Origin: Marinobacter sp. ATCH36
GTDB taxonomy: Bacteria; Pseudomonadota; Gammaproteobacteria; Pseudomonadales; Oleiphilaceae
DNA: 64,000 nucleotides
Direction: 5' to 3'
Assembly (NCBI RefSeq): GCF_023555055.1
Contig: NZ_JAMJPL010000004.1
Location: 124,001 to 188,000, forward strand
This document shows positions 9,177 through 17,940 of this stretch, in pieces (the first letter of the stretch is position 1; each line of letters begins with the position of its first letter). The notes below the pieces were generated by a model. The model was not told the DNA's origin and ran no database searches. It worked only from the letters and a program-made list of their open reading frames with translations. Position numbers and translations under genes: made by a program.

Positions 9177-9701
9177 TTACTTCTGCAGCCGCTTGATGCG
9201 TTCGCCAGGGCTGATCACGTCCGTCAGGCGGATGCCGAACTTTTCATTGACCATCACCACTTCACCATGGGCAATCAGGGTGCCGTTAACCAGCACGTCC
9301 AGCGGCTCACCCGCCAGTCGGTCCAGTTCAATCACCGAGCCCTGATTCAGTTGCAACAGGTTGCGGATCGGAATCTGGGTATTACCCACTTCCATGGAGA
9401 TAGTGACGGGAATATCCAGAATAACGTCCAAATCCGGTGCCGGACCATCACCCTGATGGAAGCTGGTACCTTCCGGAAATTCTTCCATGGGGGCCGTGCG
9501 TACGTTGTCTTTGCGTTTCCGGGAATCGGCATCATCATCTCCGTCGCCGGTCTCGCCCGCTTCCGCCATGGCAGCCGCCCACTCGTCCTCGCGGCTGTCG
9601 TCATCGGCATCGCCAGATTCTTCCATGGCGGATTCCCACTCGGCAGCGAGCTTCTCGTCTTCGCTGAGCTCCTGCTCGTCTTTCTTGTCGTCATCAGCCA
9701 T
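9177..9701 (-). CDS. fliN: Flagellar motor switch protein FliN
   Basis: This 174-residue protein is FliN, a C-ring subunit that binds phosphorylated CheY and sets rotation direction. The C-terminal SpoA/SurF domain (about residues 92-172) is typical: ILDIPVTISMEVG, LLQLNQGSVIELD and PLDVLVNG. The first 90 residues are a long, highly acidic Asp/Glu/Ser tail, longer than in enteric FliN (about 137 in all). The start overlaps the fliM end by 8 bases. Confidence 0.96.
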   Translation of the reverse strand: MADDDKKDEQELSEDEKLAAEWESAMEESGDADDDSREDEWAAAMAEAGETGDGDDDADSRKRKDNVRTAPMEEFPEGTSFHQGDGPAPDLDVILDIPVTISMEVGNTQIPIRNLLQLNQGSVIELDRLAGEPLDVLVNGTLIAHGEVVMVNEKFGIRLTDVISPGERIKRLQK

Positions 9702-10695
9702 TGCTGCGTCCCACCTTCAGTTGCTTTTTAAGCTTGGGCCTGGTTGCCCGCTCATGGATTCTCAATGCCAGTTTGCCATCGCGGGTACCCATCGTGGCTT
9801 TGTAGACGGGTATACCATTGGCAGTCAGGGTCAGTAATTCGGGAATTTCCACCGGAATGATGTCGCCTTCTTTCAGCTTGGCAATCTCGCGAAGGGAAAT
9901 CCGGCGCCGGCACACCGTGGTATTGATGGGAACATTGACCTCCTTGATGTCTTCCTGCAGGGCACTGACCCAACGTTCGTCCACATCATCGATATCACTC
10001 TGCACGCCGGCGTCCAGCACGTCCCGGATAGGCTCAATCATCGAATAAGGCAGCGCCATGTGCAGTTCACCACCACCGCCATCCAGCTCAATATGGAAGG
10101 TACTGACCACCACCACCTCACTGGGGCTGACGATATTGGCCATGGCCGGGTTTACCTCAGAGCTGAGGTACTCGAAGTCCACCTTCAAAACCGCGTGCCA
10201 GGCTTCCTTCATGTCGTGGAAAACCTGGTCCAGCACCATCTGCACGATACGTGTTTCAGTCGGCGTGAATTCACGGCCCTCAATCTTGGCGTGGCGGCCC
10301 TCCCCGCCAAAGAAGTTGTCCACCAGCTTGAACACCAGCTTGGCATCCAGCACAAACAGGGACGTTCCCCGCAGGGGCCGAATTTTGCACAGGTTCAGGC
10401 TGGTAGGCACATAGAGGGTATGGATGTATTCACCAAATTTCATGATCTGGACGCCACCGGTGGACACATCGGCATTGCGGCGCAACAGATTGAAAAGGCT
10501 GATTCGGGTATAGCGGGCAAAACGCTCGTTGATCATTTCAAGCGTGGGCATGCGGCCACGGACAATACGATCCTGGCTGGCAAGGTCGTAGGACTTGATA
10601 CCTTCCTCGTCAGCTTCGTCGTAGGTATCAATATCGCCGTCGTCCACCCCGTGGAGGAGCGCGTCGATTTCGTCCTGTGACAGTAAGTCCTGCAT
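9694..10695 (-). CDS. fliM: Flagellar motor switch protein FliM
   Basis: This 333-residue protein is FliM of the C-ring. The N-terminus MQDLLSQDEIDALLHGV is the conserved CheY-P binding segment (LSQDEIDALL). The middle CheC-like domain (about 50-230) and a C-terminal SpoA domain that pairs with FliN (about 245-325) follow. It overlaps fliN by 8 bases and lies 73 bases after fliL. The length is normal. Confidence 0.97.
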   Translation of the reverse strand: MQDLLSQDEIDALLHGVDDGDIDTYDEADEEGIKSYDLASQDRIVRGRMPTLEMINERFARYTRISLFNLLRRNADVSTGGVQIMKFGEYIHTLYVPTSLNLCKIRPLRGTSLFVLDAKLVFKLVDNFFGGEGRHAKIEGREFTPTETRIVQMVLDQVFHDMKEAWHAVLKVDFEYLSSEVNPAMANIVSPSEVVVVSTFHIELDGGGGELHMALPYSMIEPIRDVLDAGVQSDIDDVDERWVSALQEDIKEVNVPINTTVCRRRISLREIAKLKEGDIIPVEIPELLTLTANGIPVYKATMGTRDGKLALRIHERATRPKLKKQLKVGRSNG

Positions 10696-10768
10696 ACGTT
10701 TCTCTGCCCCTGTGTCCGCCCTGGCCGGGCCCTTGTTCGCTGATTACCGAGCTGTTTACTGTGCTCTT

Positions 10769-11278
10769 CTACTGGACTACGAAGTTCCTGAAAAGCACCC
10801 TCAGCAAGGGCGGCTCTCCTTCCTGCTCGAGAGCGCCGTTGACCGCCTCCAGCATACCATCGGCCAATGCCTGCCGACCCTCCGGCGTCTGTAAGTCGTC
10901 AAAACTCCGGCCCCCGAGAATAGTGATCAATCTGCTTCGCAGCAGTGGCATGTGCTTGCTGGCGGCAGCCAACGCCTCGGGATTGTTGGCTTCAAAGGCA
11001 AGATAGGCCTGGGCATAACGCTGCCGCCCCTCTGCCTGTACCGTTGTGACCAGCGCCTTTTCGAGCACTTTGTAAGTACTGGGCTCAAAGACGTCAACCT
11101 GTTCAGTGACCTCTTCGCTGTCTTCACCCGTAATACCGGGGATATTTCCGCCAAGGAACCACAGGGTTCCGACCACGGAGAGTCCCACAGCCAGAATAAC
11201 CACCAATACCAGCAATATAATCAGCTTGAGTTTGCCTTTCTTTGCTGGCGCCACTTCGGGCGCTTTGTCTTCAGCCAT
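10769..11278 (-). CDS. fliL: Flagellar basal body-associated protein FliL
   Basis: This 169-residue protein is FliL, an inner-membrane protein that rings the stator and supports torque. A charged N-terminus (MAEDKAPEVAPAKKGK) precedes one membrane helix (about 17-40), and the rest is the periplasmic stomatin-like FliL domain. An upstream in-frame ATG (11356) is rejected: a sigma-54 promoter lies at 11329-11346 inside that extension, and its ATG directly abuts the AAGGAGG. FliL heads the fliL-M-N-O-P-Q-R-flhB series. Confidence 0.93.
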   Translation of the reverse strand: MAEDKAPEVAPAKKGKLKLIILLVLVVILAVGLSVVGTLWFLGGNIPGITGEDSEEVTEQVDVFEPSTYKVLEKALVTTVQAEGRQRYAQAYLAFEANNPEALAAASKHMPLLRSRLITILGGRSFDDLQTPEGRQALADGMLEAVNGALEQEGEPPLLRVLFRNFVVQ

Positions 11279-11328
11279 ATCGCGCTTCTGCCAGAAATCC
11301 GTCAACCGGACAGGTTTTATAGAGTTAT

Positions 11329-11346
11329 AAGCAAAGGACGGGCCAA
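11329..11346 (-). promoter_or_regulatory. Sigma-54 promoter of the fliL operon
   Basis: The minus strand reads TTGGCCCGTCCTTTGCTT, with GG-N10-GC spacing and a perfect TTGCTT -12 region. The predicted start of transcription is about 40 bases upstream of the chosen fliL ATG (11278). It fits an RpoN/FleQ-class promoter for the fliLMNOPQR-flhB genes and decides the fliL start. Confidence 0.75.
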
Positions 11347-11353
11347 ATAGCGC

Positions 11354-11398
11354 CATCCTCCTTATCAGAACAGCAGTCTAGCGTTGCTGTGGAGGATG
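11354..11398. repeat. Hairpin between fliK and fliL
   Basis: CATCCTCC (11354-11361) pairs with GGAGGATG (11391-11398), and inside it ACAGCA pairs with TGCTGT. It lies between the fliK stop and the sigma-54 promoter of fliL. There is no T-run on the minus strand, so it is not a classical terminator. It could limit read-through from fliK. Confidence 0.45.
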
Positions 11399-11432
11399 GG
11401 CAAAAGAAGAATTATCGGGGAGGGAAATGCGT

Positions 11433-12587
11433 TCAGGCGAAGATATCGACTTCGCCTTTCCAGGTCAGATCCAGGGATTCCGATTGCAGGTCCTGATCTT
11501 CCGGGCCCGTGTCTGCCAGGGCGCCACTGCCGCTGCCTCCTTCTTCACCCGGGCCCTCCTCACCGGCCTGTTGCTGAGGAGAGTCCGACACGTCGAACTG
11601 CTCGAGGGATAATCCCTGCTCGCTCAACATATCCCTGAGGCGGTGGCTGTGGAGTTCCAACTGGTCCCGAACGGCAGGATTGGCCGAGTGCACGGTTATA
11701 TTGGCCTGTTCTTGCTGAACCTGGACCCGAACTTCCATTGGCCCCATATCCGGTGGTGTCAGGTGTATTTCAGCAACCGACATATTGCGCGCGGTCAGCC
11801 AGGTCAGCTTGCCAACCAGCTTGTCGCCCCACTCCGCGTGATTGACCGGTACATCGATCGACGTGGTATATCCCCGCAGCGCGGCAGCCTCGGCTGGCAA
11901 CTTTGCACTATTGGGATTGGCAACCTGCTGGCTGGCCAGTTCTGCCGCCGCCTGAAAGCGAATAGCCCCCTGAGCCGACGGCGTTTCCTGGGTTCGGTTA
12001 GCATCTGCGGCCAGACCTGACATAAACGCCTCGGTCAAGGTCAGGCCGGCCCCAGCGCCCACACCACTTCCATTACCCTGGCCAGGTTTGCCGCCGGTAG
12101 CGCCAGGAAGGCCCGCCATAAATCCGGCAAATGCCTCCACCCCCGGGGTTGCACCGTTGCCGCCTGCCTGTGCGACACTTTTACCGGTTGCCAGCATCTG
12201 TTTACTGCCTTCAGCCGGCATGAGCAACTCCTGCAAACCGGCAAACGTCAGAGGAGTGGCCTCTTCAGGAAGGTCCTGATCCTTGGCCTGTTGCGACTTG
12301 GCGGTTTGCGAAGGTTCGTCGGACGCGCCCCTGGCACGGCTGTCTCTATTACGGGCATCCGTGGCCGCGGCGGCTTCGTTGCGGTCATCGTTGTGTTTGT
12401 CGCTTTTCCTTTCCCGGGCCAGATCCCGCTTTTCGGCCTGTTTCTGGTCGAGTCGCTGCTGCTCGGAACGGGAAACCGTATCAAAATCACTATCACCGTT
12501 TTTTTCGCGGCCGTCCGGGCCTGGCTTTACGCCTTTATCGGACTGCGGCCCCTGTGGGGATGTCTGGGGAAGAACCATCTGGGACAT
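11433..12587 (-). CDS. fliK: Flagellar hook-length control protein FliK
   Basis: This 384-residue protein is FliK, the secreted ruler that sets hook length and triggers the FlhB switch. The first 240 residues are low-complexity, polar and Ala/Gly/Gln-rich, as usual. The C-terminal Flg_hook domain (about 255-345) contains WGDKLVGKLTWL, EIHLTPPDMGPMEVRV and LRDMLSEQG. A strong sigma-54 site lies about 60-75 bases upstream, so fliK starts its own transcript, and a further sigma-54 site follows before fliL. Confidence 0.95.
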   Translation of the reverse strand: MSQMVLPQTSPQGPQSDKGVKPGPDGREKNGDSDFDTVSRSEQQRLDQKQAEKRDLARERKSDKHNDDRNEAAAATDARNRDSRARGASDEPSQTAKSQQAKDQDLPEEATPLTFAGLQELLMPAEGSKQMLATGKSVAQAGGNGATPGVEAFAGFMAGLPGATGGKPGQGNGSGVGAGAGLTLTEAFMSGLAADANRTQETPSAQGAIRFQAAAELASQQVANPNSAKLPAEAAALRGYTTSIDVPVNHAEWGDKLVGKLTWLTARNMSVAEIHLTPPDMGPMEVRVQVQQEQANITVHSANPAVRDQLELHSHRLRDMLSEQGLSLEQFDVSDSPQQQAGEEGPGEEGGSGSGALADTGPEDQDLQSESLDLTWKGEVDIFA

Positions 12588-12646
12588 GGCAACCTCTTGC
12601 CGCTTTTTGCTGATTGGAATGCATCTGTCTGCGTTACCGGGTTATT

Positions 12647-12664
12647 CAGCAAAAGCAGTGCCAC
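12647..12664 (-). promoter_or_regulatory. Sigma-54 promoter of fliK
   Basis: The minus strand reads GTGGCACTGCTTTTGCTG, an almost perfect TGGCAC-N5-TTGCT match with GG-N10-GC spacing. It lies 60 bases upstream of the fliK ATG and downstream of the Hpt gene stop, so fliK can be expressed independently of the phosphorelay genes. Confidence 0.8.
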
Positions 12665-12694
12665 TCTGGGCAAAAGCAATACCATTTTATCGAG

Positions 12695-13039
12695 TTACTC
12701 CAGAAATCGTCGGAGAGTTTCCTCTACCTGCCGGAATTCGCTCTCTATCGCATTGACCATGGCAGCGGCTTCTCCCAGGCGATTGTCACGCCCGGCCTTT
12801 TCAGCCTCGGAGCAAAGTTCTCCCAGCCTGGGAGCACCAATATTGATGCAACTTCCCTTGAAGCTGTGTGCGGATTTCGAAAAGCCGTCCGCGTCTTCCT
12901 GTTCCAGAGCCGAGCGCAGATGAGCAATGCGATCCGAGGAATCCTTGATGTAGGTGTTGATCAGGATATCGAATTCATCCTCCATCACATCCTGCAACTC
13001 GGTCAGTGCCTCTTGATCAAGGTGTGGCTTGTCCGTCAT
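12695..13039 (-). CDS. Histidine phosphotransfer (Hpt) domain protein, HptB-like
   Basis: This 114-residue protein is a stand-alone Hpt domain. The phospho-acceptor motif reads AHSFKGSCINIG (HxxKGxxxxxG). I chose ATG 13039 over a TTG at 13045. Its neighbours upstream are an HsbR-like response regulator/phosphatase and an HsbA-like anti-anti-sigma factor. This is the gene set of the Pseudomonas HptB-HsbR-HsbA pathway, which passes phosphoryl groups from hybrid kinases to HsbR and so tunes motility against biofilm formation. The HptB assignment follows from context and the motif. Confidence 0.88.
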   Translation of the reverse strand: MTDKPHLDQEALTELQDVMEDEFDILINTYIKDSSDRIAHLRSALEQEDADGFSKSAHSFKGSCINIGAPRLGELCSEAEKAGRDNRLGEAAAMVNAIESEFRQVEETLRRFLE

Positions 13040-13053
13040 GACCAACCCCCTGT

Positions 13054-14799
13054 CTATGTGTTAGCGCGGCCCTCCCGGGCAGCAACCTCAGAAAAATGCC
13101 AATCATATACAATTTCCGCCCGGGTGCCATATTCCCCGAAGCTGAGAGATCGCCCCAGCTTCTGCAACAGCATCAGCCCCCGCCCGGAATAACCACTTTC
13201 ACTACCGACTGCGGAGACGTCAAGGTAATTGAACCCGCTGCCACTGTCTTCACATACGATGGTCAGTTGCCCTCCCCGGTCAGTCATGGTGTGAGTCAGG
13301 GTAAACCGGATAAAGTGGTCTGATACTGCCCGTAAGAGCCGTTCCCGTTCGGCATAATAGCGGCCAAAACCGTCCGGTGTGGTTTTCCAGTCCGAGGACA
13401 GGCCCAGAACACCGTGCTCCAGGGCGTTGGTGTATAGCTCAGCTAGCAGCGTGTAAATTTCTCCACTCTTGTGACGCAACCCGGGCACCTCCATACAGAT
13501 ATGAAGCAACAGCGGCAGTGGGCTGAACTGCTCCAGCGATCGGTCCTGGATCTCGTAGACGCAGTGCCATTCCGCGGGACCTTCCAGTGCCGATTGCTGC
13601 AAACCATCCGACACCCCTGCCAGCTCGGATTCCTCTGCCATTTCAAGCGACAGTAACGTTACATCATCCTGTTCCGGTCGTTTGCCGGTGAATGAACGGA
13701 TTCCGGCCATCACTGCATCGAAGGGCGAGCGCCCATTACTAACGTCATCCAGCGATCGTTTCACGCGCTCCTCGCCGTACATCTCTCCATCACCATTTTC
13801 GGCTTCCATAACGCCGTCGGTCATCATCAGCAGGGTATCGCCCGGCTCAGTGCGAAACACTTCCATAACGGCATCGAACCGTGTGGCGCCAAGTACACCC
13901 AGCGGCAGATGCCGCGAGGCAATGCTCTCAAAAACGCAGTTCTTCCTTATCAGGACGCCGTCAGGCAGCCCTCCGTTCCAAATCTGCAACTGATTCAGAT
14001 GAAAGTCTGCCTGAATCAATGCCGCACAACAGAACATGCCGGTAGGCAGGATCCGACATAGCTTCTGGTTAATCTCCCGCAGCACATCACTGCCGCTGAA
14101 GCCCTTACTGGTCATGCCATAGAAAATTTCCGCCACCGGCATGGCGCCAATGGCTGCCGGGAGGCCATGGCCGGTAAAGTCGCCAACCAGTATATGCATT
14201 CCCCCTGCCGGGCGCGGACAGGCGAACAGAACATCGCCATTGAATATCGACATGGGTGATGCGTGATAGCGAATATTGGGCGCATCCAGACAGCCGGTGT
14301 GGGCGACATTGTCGAATACCCGCTTGGCAACTTCCTGTTCCTCGAGAAGCTGCCGGTTGCGGTCGCGGATCACGTCGCGGTGGTGGCTCAAAGTGCGATG
14401 CATCAATCGCATGCGGTTAAATGCGTTGATCTTGGCTTCAATAATGATGCGGTTATAGGGTTTCGTCAGAAAGTCATCGCCCCCGGCTTCCAGGCAACGA
14501 ACCAGGGCGTCGGCATCAGACAGCGAGGTCAGAAAGATAAGCGGTACCAGGCGCTCGCCCGCCAGCGCCTTGATGTGACGGGCGGCCTCCATCCCGTCCA
14601 TCACCGGCATCAACGCGTCCAGCAATACGATATCGGCGCCGGACTTTCGAAAAATCCCGACAGCGTCTTCGCCGTTTCTGGCGTCTTCCACCTCATGGCC
14701 AAGACGACGGAGGAGGGTTTTGAGGATCAGACGGTCACTGTCGCTGTCATCGGCGATCAGAATCTTCAGCGGCCGGTTGTCTGAGAGTGAATCATCCAC
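13054..14799 (-). CDS. Response regulator with PP2C phosphatase and anti-sigma kinase domains, HsbR-like
   Basis: This 581-residue protein has three domains. An N-terminal receiver (about 12-130) has a phospho-acceptor Asp in VLLDALMPVMDG. A SpoIIE/PP2C-type phosphatase domain (about 190-390) has the metal-binding motifs VGDFTGHGLPA and QDDVTLL. A C-terminal GHKL ATPase of anti-sigma-kinase type (about 440-570) has the N-box LYTNALEHG and the GRGLMLL block. This is the layout of HsbR. The start is GTG, supported by GGAGG seven bases upstream. The gene lies 14 bases before the Hpt gene. It probably reads Hpt input and sets the phosphorylation state of the HsbA-like protein encoded just upstream. 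Confidence 0.9.
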   Translation of the reverse strand: MDDSLSDNRPLKILIADDSDSDRLILKTLLRRLGHEVEDARNGEDAVGIFRKSGADIVLLDALMPVMDGMEAARHIKALAGERLVPLIFLTSLSDADALVRCLEAGGDDFLTKPYNRIIIEAKINAFNRMRLMHRTLSHHRDVIRDRNRQLLEEQEVAKRVFDNVAHTGCLDAPNIRYHASPMSIFNGDVLFACPRPAGGMHILVGDFTGHGLPAAIGAMPVAEIFYGMTSKGFSGSDVLREINQKLCRILPTGMFCCAALIQADFHLNQLQIWNGGLPDGVLIRKNCVFESIASRHLPLGVLGATRFDAVMEVFRTEPGDTLLMMTDGVMEAENGDGEMYGEERVKRSLDDVSNGRSPFDAVMAGIRSFTGKRPEQDDVTLLSLEMAEESELAGVSDGLQQSALEGPAEWHCVYEIQDRSLEQFSPLPLLLHICMEVPGLRHKSGEIYTLLAELYTNALEHGVLGLSSDWKTTPDGFGRYYAERERLLRAVSDHFIRFTLTHTMTDRGGQLTIVCEDSGSGFNYLDVSAVGSESGYSGRGLMLLQKLGRSLSFGEYGTRAEIVYDWHFSEVAAREGRANT

Positions 14800-14831
14800 A
14801 ACAAACCTCCGCGACCCAGCGATATCATGAT

Positions 14832-15137
14832 TCAGCGAATCGCGAACAACTGTTCAAAATTGGATATGGAGAGTATGCGGCGCACGTCACTGTTGCAGTT
14901 CTCGATACGTATCCTGGCACTGTCACCACCGGCATAGTCTCTCAGCAAAAGCAGCATGCCCAACGCCGAGCTGTCGAGGTAGGTGGTGTCGGACAAGTCC
15001 ACCACGAAAGCCGTCACCTTTTCATCACCAAGTTCATAGGCATCACGAAACGCCTTATGGGTACTGAAGTCGAAGCGCCCTTCAATTTTTATGGTCAGGG
15101 TTTGACCGTCCTCACTGCGATGCGTCTGAATCGGCAT
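14832..15137 (-). CDS. STAS-domain anti-anti-sigma factor, HsbA-like
   Basis: This 101-residue STAS protein carries the phosphorylatable serine motif YLDSSALGMLLLL. ATG 15137 is chosen over an upstream frame because GGAGG lies nine bases before it and STAS homology begins there. In Pseudomonas, HsbA switches between FlgM (the anti-FliA factor) and a diguanylate cyclase according to its phosphorylation by HsbR. Its position directly upstream of the HsbR-like gene suggests the same partnership here. Confidence 0.88.
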   Translation of the reverse strand: MPIQTHRSEDGQTLTIKIEGRFDFSTHKAFRDAYELGDEKVTAFVVDLSDTTYLDSSALGMLLLLRDYAGGDSARIRIENCNSDVRRILSISNFEQLFAIR

Positions 15138-15261
15138 TCCGGAGCCTCCATGAAGTGCGGGTGTAGTAACAGGGAACAGCATAAGCCTCGGGGGGCGTCC
15201 TGTGTTACAGGATAGCTCACCACACTGATTTTGCACCCACACTACAATGCCCGCTGCCCTT

Positions 15262-15702
15262 TCAGCGACGCCTTGCAAAGATTCGCCCGGCAGCCTCGTC
15301 CATCTGCTTCTGGTCCCTCAGGTCCTGCTCCCGCTGTTCCTGGCGGCGGCAGGTTTCAATATACTTTTCCATTCCCCGGCGTCGCTCCCAGGCTCTTTGC
15401 CATTCTTCACGGCAGACCCTGAGCCGGTTCTCCGCCTGAACAAGTAGTTTCTGTTGCTGGCCAATTACCTGATCCAGCTGAGCAATAAATGCCTGCCAAC
15501 CCTGAAGCCTGGCCACCGACACCACGCCCTGCTGGCTGTTGCGAATCTGTTCCCGGTACTCCCTCTGGTAACGCTCCAGATTGTCAATCTGCTGGCGCTG
15601 GGCCTCGTGGTGTTGCTGGGCCTCAGCCATTTTTTCCAAAGCCGCCTTTTCCTTCCGTTCCTCAAGAGTGAGCACAACGGCCAGCCGCTGGGATCGCAAC
15701 AT
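15262..15702 (-). CDS. fliJ: Flagellar export chaperone FliJ
   Basis: This 146-residue protein is almost entirely helical and charged, with heptad-like patterns along its length, as in FliJ, the coiled-coil stalk inside the FliI ATPase ring. The start [19 protein letters not shown] fits. Its ATG overlaps the fliI stop in TGATG, so the two are translationally coupled. The position after fliI and the length (about 147) are those of FliJ. Confidence 0.93.
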   Translation of the reverse strand: MLRSQRLAVVLTLEERKEKAALEKMAEAQQHHEAQRQQIDNLERYQREYREQIRNSQQGVVSVARLQGWQAFIAQLDQVIGQQQKLLVQAENRLRVCREEWQRAWERRRGMEKYIETCRRQEQREQDLRDQKQMDEAAGRIFARRR

Positions 15703-17084
15703 CAGCTACCCTCTCCCTTCAAGGCCGGCGGAGTTTTGGACCGGTCGGGAGATCGCCTTTCCGGCACAACTGCCAACAGTTGCTGAATGCTTTCCTCAAG
15801 GGGGGCGCTTTCGTTCAGTCCCTGTTGCAGGAACTGCCCCATGTTACCGATATGGGTCATGGCAAAATCGGTTTCCGGATCAGACCCTTTTACATAGGCT
15901 CCAACGCTGATCAGGTCGCGGGCCTGCTGGTAGCGGGAATATACCTGTTTGAAACGCTGTGCTCGGGCGAAGTGTTCCGGTTCCGTCACCTGTGGCATGA
16001 CACGACTGATGGATGCCTCCACATCAATCGCCGGATAGTGACCTTCCTCAGCCAATCGCCGGGACAGCACAATGTGGCCATCGAGAATTGCCCGCGCCGC
16101 ATCGGCAATAGGGTCCTGCTGGTCATCACCTTCTGTCAGCACGGTGTAGAACGCCGTTATCGAGCCACCACCGGGACGGCCATTGCCGGTTCTTTCCACC
16201 AGTTGCGGTAACTTTGCGAATACGGATGGGGGATAGCCCTTGGTAGCCGGCGGCTCGCCCACTGCCAGGGCGATTTCACGCTGAGCCTGGGCATAGCGGG
16301 TGAGCGAATCCATCAATAACAGTACCCGCTTACCCTGGTCTCGGTAGTATTCCGCAATACGGGTAGTCAGCATGGCGGCACGGAGCCGCATCAAGGGCGA
16401 ATCGTCGGCGGGTGAAGCAACCACCACAGAGCGATCAAGCCCCTCATCACCCAGGATATCCTCAATAAACTCTTTAACCTCGCGGCCCCGCTCACCTATC
16501 AGCCCGACCACGGTTATATCGGCGTTGGTGAAGCGGGTCATCATGCCAAGCAACACACTTTTACCGACGCCACTGCCGGCAAACAAGCCCAGGCGTTGCC
16601 CCTGACCGACGGTCATCAAGGCATTGATGGCGCGAATTCCCACGTCCATGGACTGGCGAACCGGGGCCCGGTCCAGAGGATTGATGATATCGCCGCTGAG
16701 GGAAACCCGGGCTTCCGACTGTAATGGTCCCTTGCCATCCAGTGGCTCACCATTGCCATTCACCACCCGTCCCAGCAGTTCCGGCCCCACCGGCACCCGG
16801 CTGGCCACGGACAACGGCACCACGCGTGCACCGGGGCGAAGTCCTTCAATGGCCGTCAGGGGCATAAGGTAAACCCGCTCATCCTCGAAACCGACCACTT
16901 CTGCTTCCACAGTGCCGGTGCCCTGCCCGGTAATCACACAGCGGTCGCCCACCACCATGGGGCAGCCAACGCACTCCAGGGTAAGGCCAACCATCCGCGT
17001 CAGGCGGCCGGAGAGCTCCGGTTGCGGTTCGCCGGTGAACGAGTCCTGCAATCTTGTCAGGCGTTCAGCCAGATGCGCCGTCAT
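15702..17084 (-). CDS. fliI: Flagellum-specific ATPase FliI
   Basis: This 460-residue protein is FliI, the export ATPase related to the F1 beta subunit. The Walker A motif reads [15 protein letters not shown] (about residues 169-183). Walker B is in [18 protein letters not shown], and the ATPase signature [15 protein letters not shown] is present. I prefer the ATG at 17084 to a GTG three codons upstream. The gene starts inside the 3' end of fliH by 20 bases. FliH, the neighbour upstream, is its regulator. Confidence 0.97.
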   Translation of the reverse strand: MTAHLAERLTRLQDSFTGEPQPELSGRLTRMVGLTLECVGCPMVVGDRCVITGQGTGTVEAEVVGFEDERVYLMPLTAIEGLRPGARVVPLSVASRVPVGPELLGRVVNGNGEPLDGKGPLQSEARVSLSGDIINPLDRAPVRQSMDVGIRAINALMTVGQGQRLGLFAGSGVGKSVLLGMMTRFTNADITVVGLIGERGREVKEFIEDILGDEGLDRSVVVASPADDSPLMRLRAAMLTTRIAEYYRDQGKRVLLLMDSLTRYAQAQREIALAVGEPPATKGYPPSVFAKLPQLVERTGNGRPGGGSITAFYTVLTEGDDQQDPIADAARAILDGHIVLSRRLAEEGHYPAIDVEASISRVMPQVTEPEHFARAQRFKQVYSRYQQARDLISVGAYVKGSDPETDFAMTHIGNMGQFLQQGLNESAPLEESIQQLLAVVPERRSPDRSKTPPALKGEGS

Positions 17085-17940
17085 CACCTTCACCTTTGTC
17101 TTCGTTCACCTCTTCCTCGTCGGAATCAAGCACGCCATGCTGAAAGTCAGTAAGGTCACTCATCATGGCGTCAAGTTCTTCCCCTTCAGCTGAATTGTCG
17201 TTATCCAACTGCTTGTCCAGCATACCCTGAATGGCTTTCTGGAAACGTTTTTCCACCGTGAAGTCCACCAGACTATGTCGGGTCTCGAGCTTGCAGCCAC
17301 CCCGCAAAATCGAAGCATCCTCCACAACGGAGGTAGCTGCCTCGAACTTTCCGGCAATCTCGCTGACCCATTGATAGTCGTCGGGGTGAATGTGAACGCG
17401 AACATTTTCTGTCGTGGACGGCAGCGACGCCATGGCACGCCGGACCACTTCAGCGATATGGGAGGAGTCCAGTGACAGTTCCCGGAATACAACGGCACGA
17501 GAGAGTACGGTGGTCAGATTGACCAGTGCGGTTTCCAGCTCATCCTCGTGACGCCGGATGGGAATCAGCAACTCGCCGAGCAAATGCTCCAGCCGGTCCA
17601 GCTTGGCGTCGACTTCCTTGCGGGTTTCCGCCAGTCCCTGCTCGGTTCCCTGCTCGCGACCCTCGGCAAGACCGGCTTCATAACCTTCCTGATGCCCCTT
17701 TTCCCGGCCTTCATTGAAACCTGCCTGGTATCCGGCTTCCCGGCCTTCGTTATGGCCGTCTTCGTGGGCAGCATGGCGGATTTCGTCAATATCGGCCGCG
17801 GTCAGGGGCTTTACTTCGCGCTCCTCTTCCCGGGCCACCTCGTTGCCCCGGGCGTCCAGCAATGGCAACTCCCAGCGCTCATACGCGGTGAGGTTTTCCT
17901 TGGGAATGCGATCGAGGTTGCGACGGGGATCTTTCATCAC
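17065..17940 (-). CDS. fliH: Flagellar assembly protein FliH
   Basis: This 291-residue protein is FliH, which holds and restrains FliI. The middle (about 60-110) is a charged coiled stretch rich in Gly at spaced positions ([20 protein letters not shown]), the GxxxG repeat typical of FliH. The C-terminal domain resembles F-type ATPase delta/E subunits. It overlaps fliG by 4 bases and fliI by 20. The acidic tail (about 270-291) is Glu/Asp rich. Confidence 0.94.
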   Translation of the reverse strand: MMKDPRRNLDRIPKENLTAYERWELPLLDARGNEVAREEEREVKPLTAADIDEIRHAAHEDGHNEGREAGYQAGFNEGREKGHQEGYEAGLAEGREQGTEQGLAETRKEVDAKLDRLEHLLGELLIPIRRHEDELETALVNLTTVLSRAVVFRELSLDSSHIAEVVRRAMASLPSTTENVRVHIHPDDYQWVSEIAGKFEAATSVVEDASILRGGCKLETRHSLVDFTVEKRFQKAIQGMLDKQLDNDNSAEGEELDAMMSDLTDFQHGVLDSDEEEVNEDKGEGDDGASG

